From Phytophthora sp. 'mugwort' (lineage: Eukaryota > Oomycota > Peronosporomycetes > Peronosporales > Peronosporaceae), in NCBI GenBank assembly GCA_033558025.1, contig JAUCEF010000013.1, forward strand, positions 1,729,001-1,793,000: a stretch of DNA of 64,000 nucleotides, given 5' to 3'. Positions 61,470 through 64,000 of the stretch are shown piece by piece (the first letter of the stretch is position 1; each line of letters begins with the position of its first letter). Made by a program: the position numbers and the translations under genes. A model generated the notes under the pieces. It was given only the letters and a program-made list of their open reading frames with translations, made no database searches and was not told the DNA's origin.

Positions 61470-63331
61470 CATTCAGTGCTTAGCACGTGACCGGTGTTGC
61501 GCGTACGACAGGAGGAACACTGATGCTTGTCTTGCGCATGTGACGTCGCTTCCGTGGTGCAGAGCGGTTAATGAGGGTCCGCTTACCGTCCAAACCTGTG
61601 TAGTACATGACCTGTAGAGCAAAGAGGGACGTGAAGGCAGATGGCAAACTTGAACTAGTACTTGCATCCGCACGTAAGCTTGCTCACATCCACATGCCAG
61701 CCACTCTCTGATTGCCCTTCAAGCTCCAGTCGGGCATAGTAAGCTATCTGAGACGAGACAGGAGCTACCTCTCGACTGCTACCCAATCTAGGTAAGTATA
61801 CCCGTTCACAACCACGTGACAGCATACGAACTTCGTCCGGGCTTGGGGATATCAACAAAACCTCAATGCTTGATTGGCTTTGGAACAGATTCCGAAGAAG
61901 ATCGCGGCGTAAAAAAGTTGGTCACCCGTACTGTGTAGTCTGCGGCACCTCTTTGAACGATCTTGGCCTCACTGACTCGTGCCGCAGCAATCGCAATAAG
62001 CCGGATAAGCGTCCAAATCATGTGCTTGATACGAAGAGTGTAATGGCGCTTGATTAAGCCGTTAAACTGCTCCATGGGGTTGTTCGTGGTCGCGAAACCA
62101 CCTGGCGTATGAATATGAAAACACTGACAACGATGAAACTCGCTCGACATCCACACGCTCGTAAAGTAGCTCCGAAACACTGCCAGTTGTGTGTCGCGTG
62201 ACCACTTCGCCTGAACGATTACAACCATTTCGTCATACGCTTGCTTACAAGCGGCAAAATGCAGATCATAAATATCTGCCACTACCTGTTCGCACAAGGA
62301 ACTTGGTAGACTCTTGAGTCTCTCGAAAACCTTGGCGATCACGTGATAGAAACACATCAGGTACTGCAAGCCGGAATCCACTCCAAACCTGGGCTAACCG
62401 TTTCAGTTGGGTGGGTTCAGCATCTGCCATCACGTATGAGCAGCAACTTCTCCCTGGCCGCAATACTGTAAATCTTACGGAGTGCATCAAGTGCTTTCAC
62501 GTGAAGCACCTCCACCCGCTGATACATTATAAATATTGCCACCAAGTCGGACAACCGCGCCGATCCGAAATGCCACAGACAATGACAGGATACACCAGTT
62601 GGTTCAACTTGAATGTACCATCCACGTGAAACACAAAATACGTGGCCCACAAACGGCGTTCCGCAAGAAACATTTGGTTGTTAGGCCAACGAGAAATGGG
62701 TTTTCGCTACAACCGTTTCCAACATCCCGACGGCTTTGTTGGTCGCGTCGCCATCCGAGTGAGAACAGCTGCGTCTCTGAAACTGCAGGCCCGAACTCCA
62801 ACTGGTTGACCTGACCCAAAACTTCGTCGTAGTCGGCGTTGCGGTGCAGTTGCTTCTTGGTGAAGTTGCTGAGGAACCACTGCACCTGGCGTAAGGTTGG
62901 CATGTCGGCCTCCGTCAGACCAAATCGTTGAGCCATTCCGCGGGTGTATGCGTGCTGGCTTCAACCCCTGTGACGCCATTTCGTGTCCGTCGTCGTTGAG
63001 TCGGGGAGGGGGGGGGGGGGGGTCGGTCCCCTTAGATTAAGGATGGGGGTTTCGTGGGCTCCAGACCTCCATGAATTACATTCAATTCTTGGCAGGTAAG
63101 CACATTACCAACCCATGGACACTCATCATATGGCGTAGCTGCCTTGCATGTTTCCGAGGAGCACACAAGCAACTGGTAGCGCATCTTACGCGGTCTTGAC
63201 AGCTCGCAGATAGAGCATGGAACAAGCTGACCCTTCACGATGATGAAGACTTTCATGTCTTTCATGAGCAGCTCGGCATCCTCGCGGGACACGTCGTTGC
63301 AAACAGTTTCCCACTGGTACTTCGGGGACAT
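61470..63331 (-). pseudogene. Mutator-like (MULE) transposase pseudogene
   Basis: Domain order on the minus strand is complete. A Cys-rich FLYWCH/WRKY-like N-terminus covers 63331-63060 (PCSICELSRPRKMRYQLLVC, then CKAATPYDECPW). A linker with MAQRFGLTEADMPTLRQVQW lies at 62936-62880. The MULE nuclease begins FVFHVDGTFKLNQLVYPVIV (first Asp, about 62640-62580), continues with SYVMADAEPTQ (about 62430) and GLQYLMCFYHVIAKVFERLK, and ends with TTNNPMEQFNGLIKRHYTLR (Glu, about 62085-62020). A SWIM zinc finger VDVSKLTCGCKY with the later CLHV lies at 61690-61630. A basic tail follows to about 61500. Frame changes lie between most blocks, so it is dead. No terminal repeats were found. Confidence 0.8.
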
Positions 63332-64000
63332 CTTGGGTGCGGCGGAGGTATTCAGGGGTTGCGCTGGGGGCTTGTATTCCCGAGGGTTTCAACAACAGCA
63401 ATATAGTATCTGTAGGCTGCCTTACAGTAGTTCTGCTAGGTGATTGGTAGACATGAGGCAGTAAGCATATCAGCAGACCTCGTTTAATGTGGGAAAAGAC
63501 TCTCATATCCCATTTTTCCAAGATCCTGGCGAAGACTAGTTCTACTTAGATTTGGGAAGGTGTCAGTTAAAAATAGGGCCAAAACCACAAACTTTCTCTG
63601 AACTTGAGTCACACCCGTTTCCATTTACGTTCTCGCCATCGATTCCACAAAAGGCAGACTACCATCAACGGCTCAGACAAGCCGGAGAAGGTCACGAAGG
63701 GACAAACTATTGAGGCACACTCGAGTCGTTTTGGATTGAAGGCGGGAACTCGTAACAAGACTACCACGCTGTCGAGACAGTAGTTTGTCAGTTCCGCGTG
63801 GTTTTTCGGCACAAGCCAAATCGACCGCGGACGAAAAACCGCGCCGGCAAACAACCAACGTCAAGCACTTCAACATGTTTCGTACAGAGCGGATTTCAAG
63901 GACACTTGAACAGAATGCACCCGAGTAAGTGGCGTGAGTACACTGATCTAAAGCCGGAGGTTGCTAGAAGGACATTCTTTGAGTCGGTCCCAGATCCGTA
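63332..64000. other. Window end, no gene supported
   Basis: Short frames only (for example 63673-63876 on minus). No domain or RNA gene is recognised; the MULE 5' end could extend into this part. Confidence 0.4.

Noticed and set aside
63609..63876. Two overlapping minus-strand frames at the window end
   Set aside because: No recognised domain; might be the 5' flank of the MULE relic, but nothing shows it.

Overview
The window looks like nuclear DNA of an oomycete, most likely a Phytophthora-type genome. The grounds are: a small secreted protein with an RXLR-like motif, a MyTH4-FERM myosin of about 2,200 residues without introns, very short introns (58-81 bp, mostly GTACGT/GTATGT...YAG), tightly packed housekeeping genes, and transposon families usual in oomycetes (Ty3/gypsy, pogo/Tigger, PIF/Harbinger with SANT partners, MULE). 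The species cannot be fixed from the sequence alone.

Layout. 1-12.5 kb is dead transposon: a gypsy integrase fragment, then plus-strand gag and protease pieces of a GGATCC-rich gypsy element broken by a tRNA-like/SINE-like insert, joined near 4.2 kb to a second gypsy element on the minus strand (RNase H, RT, protease and gag read from right to left). The second element's gag carries a 69-bp CACTA-ended perfect palindrome. A 51-bp in-frame tandem repeat and a Tc1/IS630-like remnant follow. 12.8-18.0 kb is a large inverted repeat whose two arms each hold a nearly identical intronless gene for a secreted alpha/beta hydrolase of bacterial style with a Cys nucleophile; a Tigger relic lies between them. 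18.2-24.5 kb holds more pogo, SANT and Harbinger relics. A small effector candidate stands alone at 26.4 kb.

27.2-52.1 kb is the gene-dense part: three acetyl-CoA synthetase paralogues (two on minus, one on plus, all 660 codons), a SIRT6/7-like sirtuin, the giant myosin, a thioredoxin, an ankyrin-repeat protein, a six-exon MFS transporter whose exons I reconstructed, a Ser-rich protein, an SGNH/GDSL esterase with one intron, and a decayed tandem copy of that esterase. Several neighbours are head to head over very short spacers (83 and 138 bp).

52.1-64 kb returns to transposons: a complete 1.75-kb pogo-like element with terminal inverted repeats and TA duplications, a decayed pogo relative, a second Harbinger transposase plus SANT-partner pair, and a MULE. 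No rRNA gene, intact tRNA gene or CRISPR array was seen.

Functional links: the acetyl-CoA synthetases make acetyl-CoA from acetate, and in other organisms sirtuins remove the acetyl group that silences these enzymes, so their adjacency is suggestive. Most other neighbours look unrelated in function.
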